Shown one piece after another: positions 43,865 to 53,130 of a DNA stretch of 64,000 bases (the stretch's first letter is position 1; each line of letters opens with the position of its first letter). Made by a program: the position numbers and the translations under genes. The stretch covers positions 62,001 through 126,000 of the forward strand of contig NZ_NHSH01000072.1 in NCBI RefSeq assembly GCF_016653315.1. Direction: 5' to 3'. The notes under the pieces are model-generated. The model was not told the origin of the DNA. It searched no databases and was given only the letters and a program-made list of their open reading frames with translations. Origin of the DNA: Halochromatium roseum (GTDB lineage Bacteria; Pseudomonadota; Gammaproteobacteria; Chromatiales; Chromatiaceae).

Positions 43865-46507
43865 ATGCACCGCACACTCTCCATCGTCATCCCGCTGCTC
43901 ATCGCCGGCTTGAGCATCGCACTCTGGGCGATGATGAACCAGCCCTCGGTTGAGCCGCCTTGGCCAACCCGCATCCAAGGCTATTCCTTCCAGCCGATGC
44001 GCACCGACCAAGATCCCCAACGGCGCATCTATCCGTCGCTCGCCGAGATCGATCAAGACCTCTCCTTGCTGCAAGGCGAAGCCCATGCCATCCGCACCTA
44101 CTCGGTTGATGGCCCGCTCGGTCAGATCCCACGGCTTGCCAGTGCCCGCGGACTCAACGTCTCGCTCGGCGCCTGGATCGGCCCCGATGCCAAGGCCAAT
44201 CAGGCCGAGCTCGAACGCCTGATCGACATCCTGCGTGAGCCTCATCGGAATATCGTGCGCGTCTTTGTGGGCAACGAGGCCATCCTGCGCGAAGACGTCG
44301 AACTCGCCGAATTGACACGCGACCTCGATCGCATCCGCCGACTCACCGATATCCCCGTTGGCACGGCCGAGCCCTGGCACGTCTGGCTCAAGCATCCTGA
44401 GCTGGCCGAGCATGTCGATTTCATCTCCATCCATCTGTTGCCCTACTGGGAAGGGGTGCCGATCGACCAGGCCGTTGACTTCTCCTTCAAGAAGCTTTAC
44501 GAGGTACAGCAAGCTTTTCCGGGCAAGGAGGTGATCATCGGCGAGGTCGGCTGGCCGAGTCATGGGCGGCGCAATCGTGGCGCCGAACCCTCACAAGCCA
44601 ATCAAACCCGGTTCCTGCGCCGCGTGCTCGCCCGCGCTGAGCAAGAAGGCATCGTCTATTACGTGATGGAGGCCTTCGACCAGCTCTGGAAGGCGAAGAT
44701 CGAGGGTTCCATTGGCTCCTATTGGGGGGTCTATAATGCCGAGCGCGAGCCCAAGTTTGCACTCACACAGCCAGTGGTGCGCATCCCGAACTGGCATGAG
44801 CTCGCCGCCCTCTCGGTTGGCATCGCCGTGCTCTTGCTGCTGCTCCTCTATCGCGACAGCTCGAGCCTCTCCTCGTCCGGCAAGGGCTTCCTCGCGCTGA
44901 TCACCTATGCCGTCTCGACCGCGACTGTGCTGCTGGTCTATCAGTACACCCGACAATACATGACACCGCTGACGACCGTGGTTGGCGTGCTGCTGCTGAT
45001 TGGCGGCATCGGTGTGCTGGTGCTGCTCTCCGCCGAGGCGCACGAGTGGGCCGAATCGCTTTGGCTTAAGCGCTGGCGGCGCCCCTTTCCGCGCCGCGAG
45101 GTACCCGATGAGTGGCTGCCAATGGTGTCGCTGCATGTACCTGCCTACAACGAGCCACCGGCCTTGCTGATCGAGACCCTCGACGCCCTCGCTGCCTTGA
45201 ATTACCCGCGCTTCGAGGTCCTGGTGATCGACAACAACACCAAAGATCCGGCGGTTTGGGAGCCGGTTCGTACGCATTGTGCGCAGCTCAACCGGCGCCT
45301 GATGCTGAAGGGTCAGCCCCATGGCCAGCGTTTCCGCTTCTTTCACGTCAGCCCGCTGGCCGGCTTCAAGGCCGGTGCGCTGAACTTCGCGCTGCGCGAA
45401 ACTGACCCCAAGGCCGGCATCGTTGCCGTGATCGACGCCGATTATTTGGTCAGCCCCAACTGGCTGCGCGACCTGATTCCGGCCTTCTTCGATGACGAGG
45501 TCGCCATCGTGCAGGCCCCACAGGACTATCGCGACGGCGACGAAAACGCCTTCAAGGCCATGTGCCTGGCGGAGTACCGTGGCTTCTTCCATATCGGCAT
45601 GGTCACCCGCAACGAGCGCAACGCCATTATTCAGCACGGCACCATGACCATGATCCGGCGCAACGCGCTGGAGGCCGTCGGCGGCTGGTCTGAATGGTGC
45701 ATTACCGAAGACGCCGAGCTTGGCCTGAGATTGTTCGAAGCTGGCCACCAGGCGCTCTATATCCCGGCGACCTATGGCCGCGGGCTGATCCCGGATACCT
45801 TTGCCGACTTCAAGAAACAGCGTTTCCGCTGGGCCTACGGGGCGGTGCGGGTCTTGATCGCGCATCGCCGCGAACTGCTCGGCCTGCGTCGCACGCGACT
45901 CACCAGCGGTCAGCGTTGGCACTTCCTCTCCGGCTGGCTACCCTGGTTTGCGGATGGCTTCAATCTGCTGTTCAACTTTGCCGCGCTGGCCTGGACCATC
46001 GCCATGGTCGCGGCCCCGGAGACGATCACGCCGCCCTATATGAGCATCGCGCTGGTCCCATTGGTGCTGTTTGGCTTCAAGATGATCAAGAGCTTCGTGC
46101 TCTATCGACGCCGCGTCGATGCCACCTGGCGTCAGGCCTTCGCCGCGGGTCTGGCCGGACTCGCGCTCTCGCATACCATTGCCCGCGCAAGCTGGGCCGG
46201 CGTCTTCTCTGGCAAGCTGGGATTCTTTCGGACCCCGAAACTGGCGACCTCGGTCGCCCTGTTCCGGGCGCTGATGGATGCGCGTGAAGAGGCGCTACTG
46301 CTATGCGCCTTTGTGCTCGGCGCCTTCGCGGTGCTGCAACGCCCGGACGCCTATATGATCGACGTGCGGGTCTGGGCGGCGGTCCTCCTCGTCCAAGCGG
46401 TGCCTTATGCGGCCGCCATGCTGGTCTCGTTGATCAGTGCCCTGCCGCGGCTACCAGCACACTTGGTTGGTACCTTGCGCGAGATGCGCAATAGGAGCAG
46501 TGCCTGA
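43865..46507 (+). CDS. GH17-GT2 fusion: membrane beta-(1,3)-glucan synthase (NdvB-like)
   Basis: An 880-residue membrane protein. After one N-terminal helix, a GH17-like domain (about 35-310) shows NEAILRED (acid/base Glu) and EVIIGEVGWPSHG (nucleophile Glu). Membrane helices near 325-345, 350-370 and 375-395 lead to a family-2 glycosyltransferase (about 415-660) with AVIDADYLV (DxD), TEDAELGLRL and QRFRWAYG (Q/RxxRW). Four to five helices follow. This architecture matches Pseudomonas aeruginosa NdvB, which makes cyclic beta-1,3-glucans. The glycosidase part probably remodels or cyclises the chain. The gene stands in a tight operon with the GMC dehydrogenase pair. Confidence 0.88.
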   Translation: MHRTLSIVIPLLIAGLSIALWAMMNQPSVEPPWPTRIQGYSFQPMRTDQDPQRRIYPSLAEIDQDLSLLQGEAHAIRTYSVDGPLGQIPRLASARGLNVSLGAWIGPDAKANQAELERLIDILREPHRNIVRVFVGNEAILREDVELAELTRDLDRIRRLTDIPVGTAEPWHVWLKHPELAEHVDFISIHLLPYWEGVPIDQAVDFSFKKLYEVQQAFPGKEVIIGEVGWPSHGRRNRGAEPSQANQTRFLRRVLARAEQEGIVYYVMEAFDQLWKAKIEGSIGSYWGVYNAEREPKFALTQPVVRIPNWHELAALSVGIAVLLLLLLYRDSSSLSSSGKGFLALITYAVSTATVLLVYQYTRQYMTPLTTVVGVLLLIGGIGVLVLLSAEAHEWAESLWLKRWRRPFPRREVPDEWLPMVSLHVPAYNEPPALLIETLDALAALNYPRFEVLVIDNNTKDPAVWEPVRTHCAQLNRRLMLKGQPHGQRFRFFHVSPLAGFKAGALNFALRETDPKAGIVAVIDADYLVSPNWLRDLIPAFFDDEVAIVQAPQDYRDGDENAFKAMCLAEYRGFFHIGMVTRNERNAIIQHGTMTMIRRNALEAVGGWSEWCITEDAELGLRLFEAGHQALYIPATYGRGLIPDTFADFKKQRFRWAYGAVRVLIAHRRELLGLRRTRLTSGQRWHFLSGWLPWFADGFNLLFNFAALAWTIAMVAAPETITPPYMSIALVPLVLFGFKMIKSFVLYRRRVDATWRQAFAAGLAGLALSHTIARASWAGVFSGKLGFFRTPKLATSVALFRALMDAREEALLLCAFVLGAFAVLQRPDAYMIDVRVWAAVLLVQAVPYAAAMLVSLISALPRLPAHLVGTLREMRNRSSA

Positions 46508-46544
46508 GCGGGGCACCGCTTCGGGGCTAAGCCAAGGCATCGCC

Positions 46545-47618
46545 TTAGAGCGATGCGTGCGGTGTTGGCGCTGGCCTGCCGAGCAGAAAACCCTGCACAT
46601 AATCGACCTCGTTTGCCTGCAGCCAGTCGAGATCCTCGGCCTGCTCGACGCCCTCGGCAATCACCTCAATACCGAGATCGTGTGCCATTTGCGTGACGCG
46701 CTCGATCACCACCGACTGAATCCGGTTGCTGCTCACCCCATCGATCAGCGAGCGATCCAGCTTGACGAAGTCGGGACTCAGACTCGGCAGGAGGCCAAGC
46801 CCGGCATAGCCGCCGCCGAGATCATCGAGTGCCACCTTGAAACCCGCGTCACGGTAATAGCTCAGGACATTAGCCAGGTGGTTGGGATCACCGATACGCT
46901 CGGTCTCAATCACCTCGAAGACGATGCGCTCGCGCTGAAGCCCCGCCTGCTCGACGGCAGCAACGGTGGTCCGCAGGCAGTTGATCGGGTCATATACGGC
47001 AGCCGGCGTGAAATTGATGAAGATCCGACTACTGATCCCCTGTGCTGCTGCATTCTGCACGGCCGTGATACGCGCCAAGCGATCGAGTGGAAAGACGAGA
47101 TCGGCCTCCATGGCCAGTTCGAACATCAGGTCGGGGGGCACGATCTCACCCTGCTCATCGATCCCACGCAGCAGACATTCATGCGCAAACACCCGATCCG
47201 GAGCAGCGACATGAAAGATCGGTTGGAAATGGGTCGTCACCCGCGCCGCGTGCAGCAACGCTTGCAGCCAACGGCCGCGCCGCTGCGCGGTAAAGGTCTC
47301 CAGGCTTTCCACCTCGCCCAACTGGGCAAAGCCCGGTTCTTCATTTCCAACCATGAACAGAGCACGGCTATCGCGGATCTCCGCCCGCGTCAGACATCCA
47401 GCAAGGAGGCTCGCTAATAGGCCCTCGCGCTCAGGGGTCACGTCAACGATCAGCCCGAGTTGACCCGGAATCTCGGAGGCCGTCAGTGGGCTGTCGTTCA
47501 GCGCAGCGCTCAGTTTTTGTCTCGTGTGGCCCAGGGGTGGCCAAATGAAGAGCCGGCCCGCCTCCCTCGCCGGGGGCGATGGTCGACCGCAACGCTCACA
47601 ATCATGTTCAAAAGTCAT
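46545..47618 (-). CDS. EAL-domain protein with N-terminal CxxC motif
   Basis: A 357-residue predicted c-di-GMP phosphodiesterase or binding protein. The N-terminus MTFEHDCERCGRPSPP carries one CxxC that may bind metal or sense redox. The EAL domain (about 125-355) reads HECLLRG in place of EALLR but keeps Glu; INFTP, FEVIETE, ALDDLGGGYAGL, VKLDRSLI, VIAEGVEQ and QGFLLGRP follow, so most metal-binding residues are there. ATG 47618 has a purine-rich GGAAGGGGG just upstream; the longer frame to 47681 is not needed. It converges on the glucan synthase gene with only 37 bases between the stops. Confidence 0.85.
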   Translation of the reverse strand: MTFEHDCERCGRPSPPAREAGRLFIWPPLGHTRQKLSAALNDSPLTASEIPGQLGLIVDVTPEREGLLASLLAGCLTRAEIRDSRALFMVGNEEPGFAQLGEVESLETFTAQRRGRWLQALLHAARVTTHFQPIFHVAAPDRVFAHECLLRGIDEQGEIVPPDLMFELAMEADLVFPLDRLARITAVQNAAAQGISSRIFINFTPAAVYDPINCLRTTVAAVEQAGLQRERIVFEVIETERIGDPNHLANVLSYYRDAGFKVALDDLGGGYAGLGLLPSLSPDFVKLDRSLIDGVSSNRIQSVVIERVTQMAHDLGIEVIAEGVEQAEDLDWLQANEVDYVQGFLLGRPAPTPHASL

Positions 47619-47786
47619 GGGAACCCCCTTCCTCGTCCCGCTTCCAAACTCGCCGTGAAACACGACAGCGATGTCTCTCAAGCAGCGTATTGCGGATCAT
47701 ATTAGGCACACACAGGGACAAAGCAAAGGGGCGCGTCGTCATGGACGAGCAAGGGCGCGAGAGGCGGGGCTACAGATGGCGAATCC

Positions 47787-48134
47787 TCAATCCGCTGCAG
47801 CTGCCGAGATCGCCTGTAGCGCCTTTTTTCGATCGGGATAAGAGGTGAGTATCGAGAGAAAGCCGCTAATCTCAAAGACCTCTTTCACCGTGTTTTGAAG
47901 ACTGCAGATCGCGAATCCGCGCTCCGTCTGCTTGCAGCGCTTTGCGCCCATCAGGAACACCCGCAGACCCGCGCTCGATACATAATCGAGACGTGAGCAG
48001 TCGATCAGCACTGAGGGCGAACTGTCGATACGACCTATAAGATGCTCTTGCAGCAGCGGCGCGGTTCGGCTATCGAGCCGCCCCTGCGGCGTCAACACCA
48101 AGGCGCTTTCATTCGTCTCTTCAAGGATCTCCAT
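47787..48134 (-). CDS. STAS-domain protein (anti-sigma factor antagonist type)
   Basis: A 115-residue single-domain STAS protein. The phosphorylatable serine is in LDYVSSAGLRVFLMGA; flanking RLDSRTAPLLQEHL and FEISGFLSIL are typical of SpoIIAA-like antagonists. Such proteins are switched by a serine kinase and a PP2C phosphatase, neither of which is encoded nearby. It stands alone, between an EAL gene and an outer-membrane protein gene on the same strand. Confidence 0.88.
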   Translation of the reverse strand: MEILEETNESALVLTPQGRLDSRTAPLLQEHLIGRIDSSPSVLIDCSRLDYVSSAGLRVFLMGAKRCKQTERGFAICSLQNTVKEVFEISGFLSILTSYPDRKKALQAISAAAAD

Positions 48135-48229
48135 CCGGCTTACTCCACATCAGATGCATTGACCTTCAAGGGGTCGGCTCCCGTCAAACGAGGCAGGCAG
48201 CCGCTCGTTCAAGAAAGGCGCACAGCTGA

Positions 48230-49141
48230 TCAGAAGCGAAGATCGAGCGTCGCACCGCCAAAGGGCGCAGGATCAAAGCGCGATTTCTCGATCAGCACAC
48301 CGTCAGCATCCTCCAACCGCAGCTCGCCAGCAAATTCAACGCCGGCAATCAGGCTCAAGCGCAGGTGGCTGCCGAAGCTCCGGGCTGCCCCCAGATAGAC
48401 CGGCACCGATCGCTCTTGACCGACCCCAGCCGCCGCGACACCCTTGTCATCGAGTCTGAACCGCGCCTTTTCATAACGCGCACCGAGCGATAGCGACCAT
48501 CGCTCCGACGGTTGCCAGTCCAACACGAGGCCTGGCCCCTCGGTTGCGGCAAAACCACCGCCGGTGCGCAACGCCAGATGCTCGGAAAGCTTCCAGTTGA
48601 TGGCCAAGATCGGAAACCAATCGACCTCGTTCTCCAACTCGGAGAAGACGCCAAAACCCGGTCCAATGCTAAGTCGATCGTTCACCCGATAACTTGCAGC
48701 AGCCAGCAGTCCACCGATCTGACCGTCGCCAAGGTCAGCGCCCTCCTCGGCAAACCAGCGGATCGTCGGTATCGCGAAGAGATTCCAACGCTCGTCCGCC
48801 TTCCAGTTCAGACTACCGCTCAGACGGAGCTGACGCACGTCCGACCAAGGCTTCAAGGCCGCAAAACCCGTCTCGCCCTCGAAGCCGTAATGGCGCTCGC
48901 CATAGCCAGCCGCAAGTCCCAGGCGCAGATCCGGAGCTACCGCCTTATCGGCTGCAACACGGACTGCCCAGGCATCCAGCTCCACCTCACCGCCATCGTT
49001 GATATCGGTCTGCCATCGATGCGCGGCACCGGTATCCAGACGCAGGCGCCAAGCATTGGTGCTCGGCTGCGCAAGGGCGGGCGCGCTCGCCAGCAACGAA
49101 CTCAAGAGCAGCGATGCGAACAACCATCGAGACCAGCCCAT
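48230..49141 (-). CDS. Outer-membrane beta-barrel protein
   Basis: A 303-residue exported protein. ATG 49141 opens a clear signal peptide (MGWSRWLFASLLLSSLLAS, cleavage after ALA). The mature part is made of alternating amphipathic strands such as AWRLRLDTGAAHRW, LRLGLAAGYGERHYGF, WNLFAIPTIRWFA and LSLGARYEKARFRL, and it ends in LDLRF, the terminal phenylalanine used for outer-membrane insertion. It resembles the DUF6268-type barrels, but I cannot name a substrate. The frame to 49321 adds an improbable leader. Confidence 0.75.
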   Translation of the reverse strand: MGWSRWLFASLLLSSLLASAPALAQPSTNAWRLRLDTGAAHRWQTDINDGGEVELDAWAVRVAADKAVAPDLRLGLAAGYGERHYGFEGETGFAALKPWSDVRQLRLSGSLNWKADERWNLFAIPTIRWFAEEGADLGDGQIGGLLAAASYRVNDRLSIGPGFGVFSELENEVDWFPILAINWKLSEHLALRTGGGFAATEGPGLVLDWQPSERWSLSLGARYEKARFRLDDKGVAAAGVGQERSVPVYLGAARSFGSHLRLSLIAGVEFAGELRLEDADGVLIEKSRFDPAPFGGATLDLRF

Positions 49142-49400
49142 AGAAGCGTTTCCAGTGTTCGAGTTCAGATTTTGAGAGAATGTAACAAGAGCCACACAGA
49201 CGTAGCATGATGCAGTATAACGTCCAGCCGCAGCCTGCGGTTCGACGAGGATCAACAAGCTTGACCGACAAGAGACGTCATCGCTGGCGATCTCTGGCGA
49301 TCTATAGCATCGATCCGCCATTTCGATTTCGGTTCCCGCGCCAGAACCATTACCCTACACAGACTAAATGATATCCACGCAGCGGGGACAAGGGAGACCA

Positions 49401-51089
49401 ATGCAAGTCTTCAATCAGATCAATCTGAAACATCTGAAGGGTGACCTGTTCGGCGGCGTCACAGCGGCGGTCATCGCGTTGCCGATGGCGCTTGCCTTCG
49501 GCGTCGCGTCCGGCGCAGGCGCTGAAGCCGGACTTTATGGCGCGGTCTTAGTCGGCCTCTTTGCCGCACTGTTCGGTGGCACCCCGACCCTGATTTCCGA
49601 GCCGACAGGCCCGATGACCGTGGTCTTCACCGCGGTCATCGCAACCATGATGGCCGCCAATCCCGAGCTGGGCATGGCGATGGCCTTCACCACCGTCATG
49701 CTCACTGGCGTCTTCCAGGTGATCTTCGGCGCGCTCAAGCTCGGGCGTTACGTGACGATGATGCCGTACACGGTCATCTCCGGTTTCATGTCTGGAATCG
49801 GCTTCATTCTGATCATCATCCAGCTGCCGCCACTGCTCGGTTATGCCTCACCGCCAGGTGGCGTGCTTGGGTCTTTGAATGCGATTCCAGGCTTCATCGC
49901 CAACATCAAGCCAGCCGAGGCCTCTTTGGGCCTGCTCTCGTTGGCGATTCTGCTGCTGATGCCGAAGTCGCTCAGGCGCTTGGTACCGCCACAACTGCTG
50001 GCGCTAGTCGCGGGCACCTTGCTAGCCATCTTTGTGCTGCCGCAGCTCTTCGCTGGCGAGGCCTACCGCGCCATCGGCTCGGTACCAGGCGGATTGCCGA
50101 CGCTACAGATGCCCACCTTCACCGCAACGCAATGGCAAACCATTGTCATCAACGCATTAGTCTTGGCCTTGCTGGGCTCCATCGATGCCCTACTCACCTC
50201 GGTTATCGCCGATAGCTTGACCCGCACCCAGCACAACTCAGACAAGGAACTGATGGGGCAAGGGCTTGGTAATCTCGCCTCGGGTCTGTTCGGCGGCCTG
50301 CCTGGCGCCGGCGCCACCATGGGCACCGTGGTCAACATCCAGACGGGCGGCCGCAGTGCCCTGTCTGGACTCACCCGCGCAGGCATCTTGGCCATCGTCG
50401 TCTTCGGCGCCAGCGCCTTGGTCGAGCCGATCCCCAAGGCCGTGCTCGCCGGTATCGCGATCAAGGTCGGTATCGACATCATCGACTGGGGCTTCCTGCG
50501 TCGCGCGCACAAGGTCTCGATCCGCGGCGCCCTGATCATGTACGGCGTCATCGCGATGACCGTCTTCGTCGATCTGATCACCGCAGTCGGCATCGGACTC
50601 TTTGTCGCCAATGTGTTGACCATCCGTCGCCTCGCTGATCTGCAATCCGAGGGCGTGCGCGTGCTCGGTCTACCCCACACCGAGGACGGTCTCGACTGCC
50701 CCAACGCCTCGCCAGAGGATGTCCGCATCCTGCGTGACCCCAGTAACAGCGTCGTCATGCTCTGCCTCAGTGGCCCCCTGATCTTCGGCGCGGCCAAGGC
50801 GATTACGCGCCAACAAAATGACCTCTTGGGCGCACGCTCGCTGGTCGTCGATCTGACCGATGTCCCCCATATCGGCGTCACCACGGCGCTCGCGGTCGAG
50901 ACCGTGGTGCGCGAGGCCGTTGAGCATGGCTGCCGGGTCTACTTTGCCGGCATCCACGATCAGCCCCGCCAACGCTTCGAGAATCTCGGTCTCAAACGCA
51001 TCATCCCGAAAGAGAACTGGATCGAGAATCGCTCGGCAGCACTCAAGCGCGCCGTCTCGGAACGGGCCGGTCAGACGCTGCCCAGCTGA
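49401..51089 (+). CDS. SulP-family anion transporter, BicA-like bicarbonate transporter
   Basis: A 562-residue inner-membrane transporter. ATG 49401 has GGGAG four bases upstream and opens MQVFNQINLKHLKGDLFGG. The membrane core has ALPMALAFGVASGAGAEAGLYG and GGTPTLISEPTGPMTVV, which are nearly the same as I remember in cyanobacterial BicA; the C-terminal STAS domain (about 430-545) includes LVVDLTDVPHIGVTTALAVE. In BicA this family imports bicarbonate with sodium. Two genes further on lie sbtA and an sbtB-like gene, which supports a bicarbonate rather than sulfate role. The stop is followed by a perfect 11-base duplication. Confidence 0.85.
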   Translation: MQVFNQINLKHLKGDLFGGVTAAVIALPMALAFGVASGAGAEAGLYGAVLVGLFAALFGGTPTLISEPTGPMTVVFTAVIATMMAANPELGMAMAFTTVMLTGVFQVIFGALKLGRYVTMMPYTVISGFMSGIGFILIIIQLPPLLGYASPPGGVLGSLNAIPGFIANIKPAEASLGLLSLAILLLMPKSLRRLVPPQLLALVAGTLLAIFVLPQLFAGEAYRAIGSVPGGLPTLQMPTFTATQWQTIVINALVLALLGSIDALLTSVIADSLTRTQHNSDKELMGQGLGNLASGLFGGLPGAGATMGTVVNIQTGGRSALSGLTRAGILAIVVFGASALVEPIPKAVLAGIAIKVGIDIIDWGFLRRAHKVSIRGALIMYGVIAMTVFVDLITAVGIGLFVANVLTIRRLADLQSEGVRVLGLPHTEDGLDCPNASPEDVRILRDPSNSVVMLCLSGPLIFGAAKAITRQQNDLLGARSLVVDLTDVPHIGVTTALAVETVVREAVEHGCRVYFAGIHDQPRQRFENLGLKRIIPKENWIENRSAALKRAVSERAGQTLPS

Positions 51090-51107
51090 GGTCCATCTGA
51101 GGTCCAT
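51086..51107 (+). repeat. 11-base tandem duplication at the SulP stop
   Basis: CTGAGGTCCAT occurs twice in tandem (51086-51096, 51097-51107). The first copy contains the TGA stop at 51087-51089. Confidence 0.9.
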
Positions 51108-51137
51108 CGCGCATCGATCTCATCTCAAATATCGGCA

Positions 51138-51515
51138 TCACTCGTCAGCCTCAGCCTGTCTCTGAATCTGCAACGCGGATCGCTTAGCACCGACTGGCGT
51201 TGCGGGTGATGCCCCTTCAACGACAGGCTTGAGCGCCGGTACGACTGTCGACGCGCCAAGCGAACCGCGATCGAGCGCCGGGATACCGGACCATGCCTGA
51301 CTCACCGAGCGCCGATAGGCCGACTGCAGCACCGCCAGAATGCCGCGCGGCATATCCTCTCGCATCCAACGCAGCTCATGTGGTGTTGGCAAAGTCGGCA
51401 CCACCGACGTCGGATAGTATTTCAGTGCATCACTTGCCGCGCTCGCCGCACCAGTCACGCTGAGTCCAGCGATCACGAGGCCTGTGAATCGTCGAACGAT
51501 TGGTCTTTGCTTCAT
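51138..51515 (-). CDS. Exported small hypothetical protein, 125 residues
   Basis: ATG 51515 has AGGTGA seven bases upstream and opens a signal peptide, MKQRPIVRRFTGLVIAGLSV, ending near ASA. The mature part (about 100 residues) is not one I recognise; it contains TLPTPHELRWMREDMPRGILAVLQ and a Pro/Ala-rich tail. It has no cysteine, which excludes a lipoprotein. It is oriented towards the SulP gene and lies back-to-back with the sbtA promoter region, so it might share regulation with carbon uptake. Confidence 0.6.
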   Translation of the reverse strand: MKQRPIVRRFTGLVIAGLSVTGAASAASDALKYYPTSVVPTLPTPHELRWMREDMPRGILAVLQSAYRRSVSQAWSGIPALDRGSLGASTVVPALKPVVEGASPATPVGAKRSALQIQRQAEADE

Positions 51516-51985
51516 TATCGTTTCACCTGCGTTGCTCAAGCACTAAGGGGTCTTGATGACGTTCTGGCCCGGTCAGCACCACCGCGCCGGTGACCACCGA
51601 GATCTGGGGTCAGCGCCGGGTAACCGCATTCGGAATCCAGCACCCAATCTATCGGATTTGCCGAACCTATCGATTTTGATTGATATTCATGCCGCTAAAG
51701 TCCGATAACCGATCGGGGTGGATTGCCCACATCATTCTCCGCGTGACCATCATGGTCGATTTTCAGGTCGCCCAAGCGAGGCTCGGGAGAGACAGTGCGG
51801 TCGGTCGAACACGCAGCTAGCGCAAGAGGCCGGACGACTTCATCCCGCGTCACACCAATCGCGTTGCGCTGATTGCTTGACGATTCAGCGCATCGCATCG
51901 AGGGGCACCTTAAGCGCGCAGCAAAGGCGTCGTCGCCACGGCGACGCTACGCTGCTAGAAGTGCAGACAACGAGGAGTAAAGAAC
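51516..51985. promoter_or_regulatory. Upstream region of sbtA
   Basis: A 470-base spacer divergent between the small exported gene and sbtA. I see no gene in it. An A/T-richer patch around 51650-51710 (CTATCGATTTTGATTGATATT) could hold a promoter or a LysR-type (CbbR/CcmR) site of the T-N11-A kind, but I cannot fix one. Confidence 0.3.
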
Positions 51986-52990
51986 GTGGAAGTATTACTC
52001 GACTTCGGTGCACGTTTCGTGCACCAGTTGCAGTCGCCAACGCTGGCGTTCCTGTTGGGGGGCATCCTGATTGCCTCGCTTGGCTCACGGCTGACGATCC
52101 CAGATTCCATCTACAAGTTCATCGTCTTTATGCTGCTGTTGAAGGTCGGCCTGAAGGGCGGCATGGCGATCGGCGAGGCGGACATCGGGGCGATGCTGCT
52201 GCCGGCGTTTTTCGCGGTGCTGGTGGGCTGTCTGAGCGTCATTATCGGCCGCTACACGCTGGCCTTGCTGCCCGGTATCCGCACCGAGGACGGGATCGCA
52301 ACCGCGGGCCTGTTCGGCGCTGTTAGCGGCTCGACGCTGGCCGCGGGAACGGTCGTGCTGGAGTCCGAAGGCATCAGCTACGAGCCCTGGGCCGTGGCAC
52401 TCTACCCGTTCATGGACATCCCGGCGCTGGTCCTGGCCATCGTGCTCGCCAGTGTTTACCTGAAAAAGAAGGATGGCTCTGGCGACAAGGTAGCCATTTG
52501 GCCGATCGTCAAGGAAAGCCTGCAGGGTCCGGCCCTGTCGGCGTTGTTACTCGGCATCGCCCTCGGCTTGTTCACCAATCCAGAACGGGTGTTCGATACC
52601 TTCTACGAGCCGCTGTTCCGCGGTCTGCTGTCGGTGTTGATGCTGATCATGGGTATCGAGGCCTACTCCCGCTTGAACGAGTTGCGCCGGGTCGCCCATT
52701 GGTTCGCCGTCTACGCGGCTGTCGCCCCTTTGATGAATGGGCTCATTGCCTTCGGACTCGGCTATATTGCCCATGTGCTAACCGGGTTTAGCCCGGGCGG
52801 CGTGGTGCTGTTGGCGGTCATCGCTGGCTCCAGCTCAGACATCTCCGGGCCACCGACACTGCGTGCTGGCATCCCGACCGCCAACCCATCGTCCTATATC
52901 GGCGCATCGACCAGTATCGGCACCCCGGTCGCGATTGCCATCGGCATTCCGCTCTACATCGGTTTGGCACAGGTGGTCTTCGGGGCCTGA
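51986..52990 (+). CDS. sbtA: Sodium-dependent bicarbonate transporter SbtA
   Basis: A 334-residue membrane protein with about ten hydrophobic segments. Recognisable SbtA features are IYKFIVFMLLLKVGLKGGMAI, GLFGAVSGSTLAAGTV and the C-terminal IAGSSSDISGPPTLRAGIP with ANPSSYIGASTSIGTPVAI. SbtA imports bicarbonate with sodium at high affinity. The start is GTG 51986, with GAGGAG about ten bases upstream. The SbtB-like gene follows 140 bases later in the same direction, the usual pair. An imperfect stem (GCACCG/CGGTGC, 53009-53038) lies between them. Confidence 0.93.
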   Translation: MEVLLDFGARFVHQLQSPTLAFLLGGILIASLGSRLTIPDSIYKFIVFMLLLKVGLKGGMAIGEADIGAMLLPAFFAVLVGCLSVIIGRYTLALLPGIRTEDGIATAGLFGAVSGSTLAAGTVVLESEGISYEPWAVALYPFMDIPALVLAIVLASVYLKKKDGSGDKVAIWPIVKESLQGPALSALLLGIALGLFTNPERVFDTFYEPLFRGLLSVLMLIMGIEAYSRLNELRRVAHWFAVYAAVAPLMNGLIAFGLGYIAHVLTGFSPGGVVLLAVIAGSSSDISGPPTLRAGIPTANPSSYIGASTSIGTPVAIAIGIPLYIGLAQVVFGA

Positions 52991-53130
52991 TGCGATGCTT
53001 ACTGAAGCGCACCGGCGGTCTTAGAAACTCGTCGGTGCATCAGTATCGATCAATGTGAAGCATCGGAACCGTGATATCGCAAACAGAGAGACTTCCGGTT
53101 TCGTCGATCTATACCCAGAGGTATCAAGTC

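Noticed and set aside
44591-45922. 443-codon minus-strand frame inside the glucan synthase gene
   Set aside because: Antisense shadow; the plus-strand gene has clear GH17 and GT2 motifs throughout.
51718-52326. 202-codon plus-strand frame over the sbtA upstream region
   Set aside because: Out of frame with sbtA and overlapping its first 340 bases; His/Arg-rich composition typical of a shadow.
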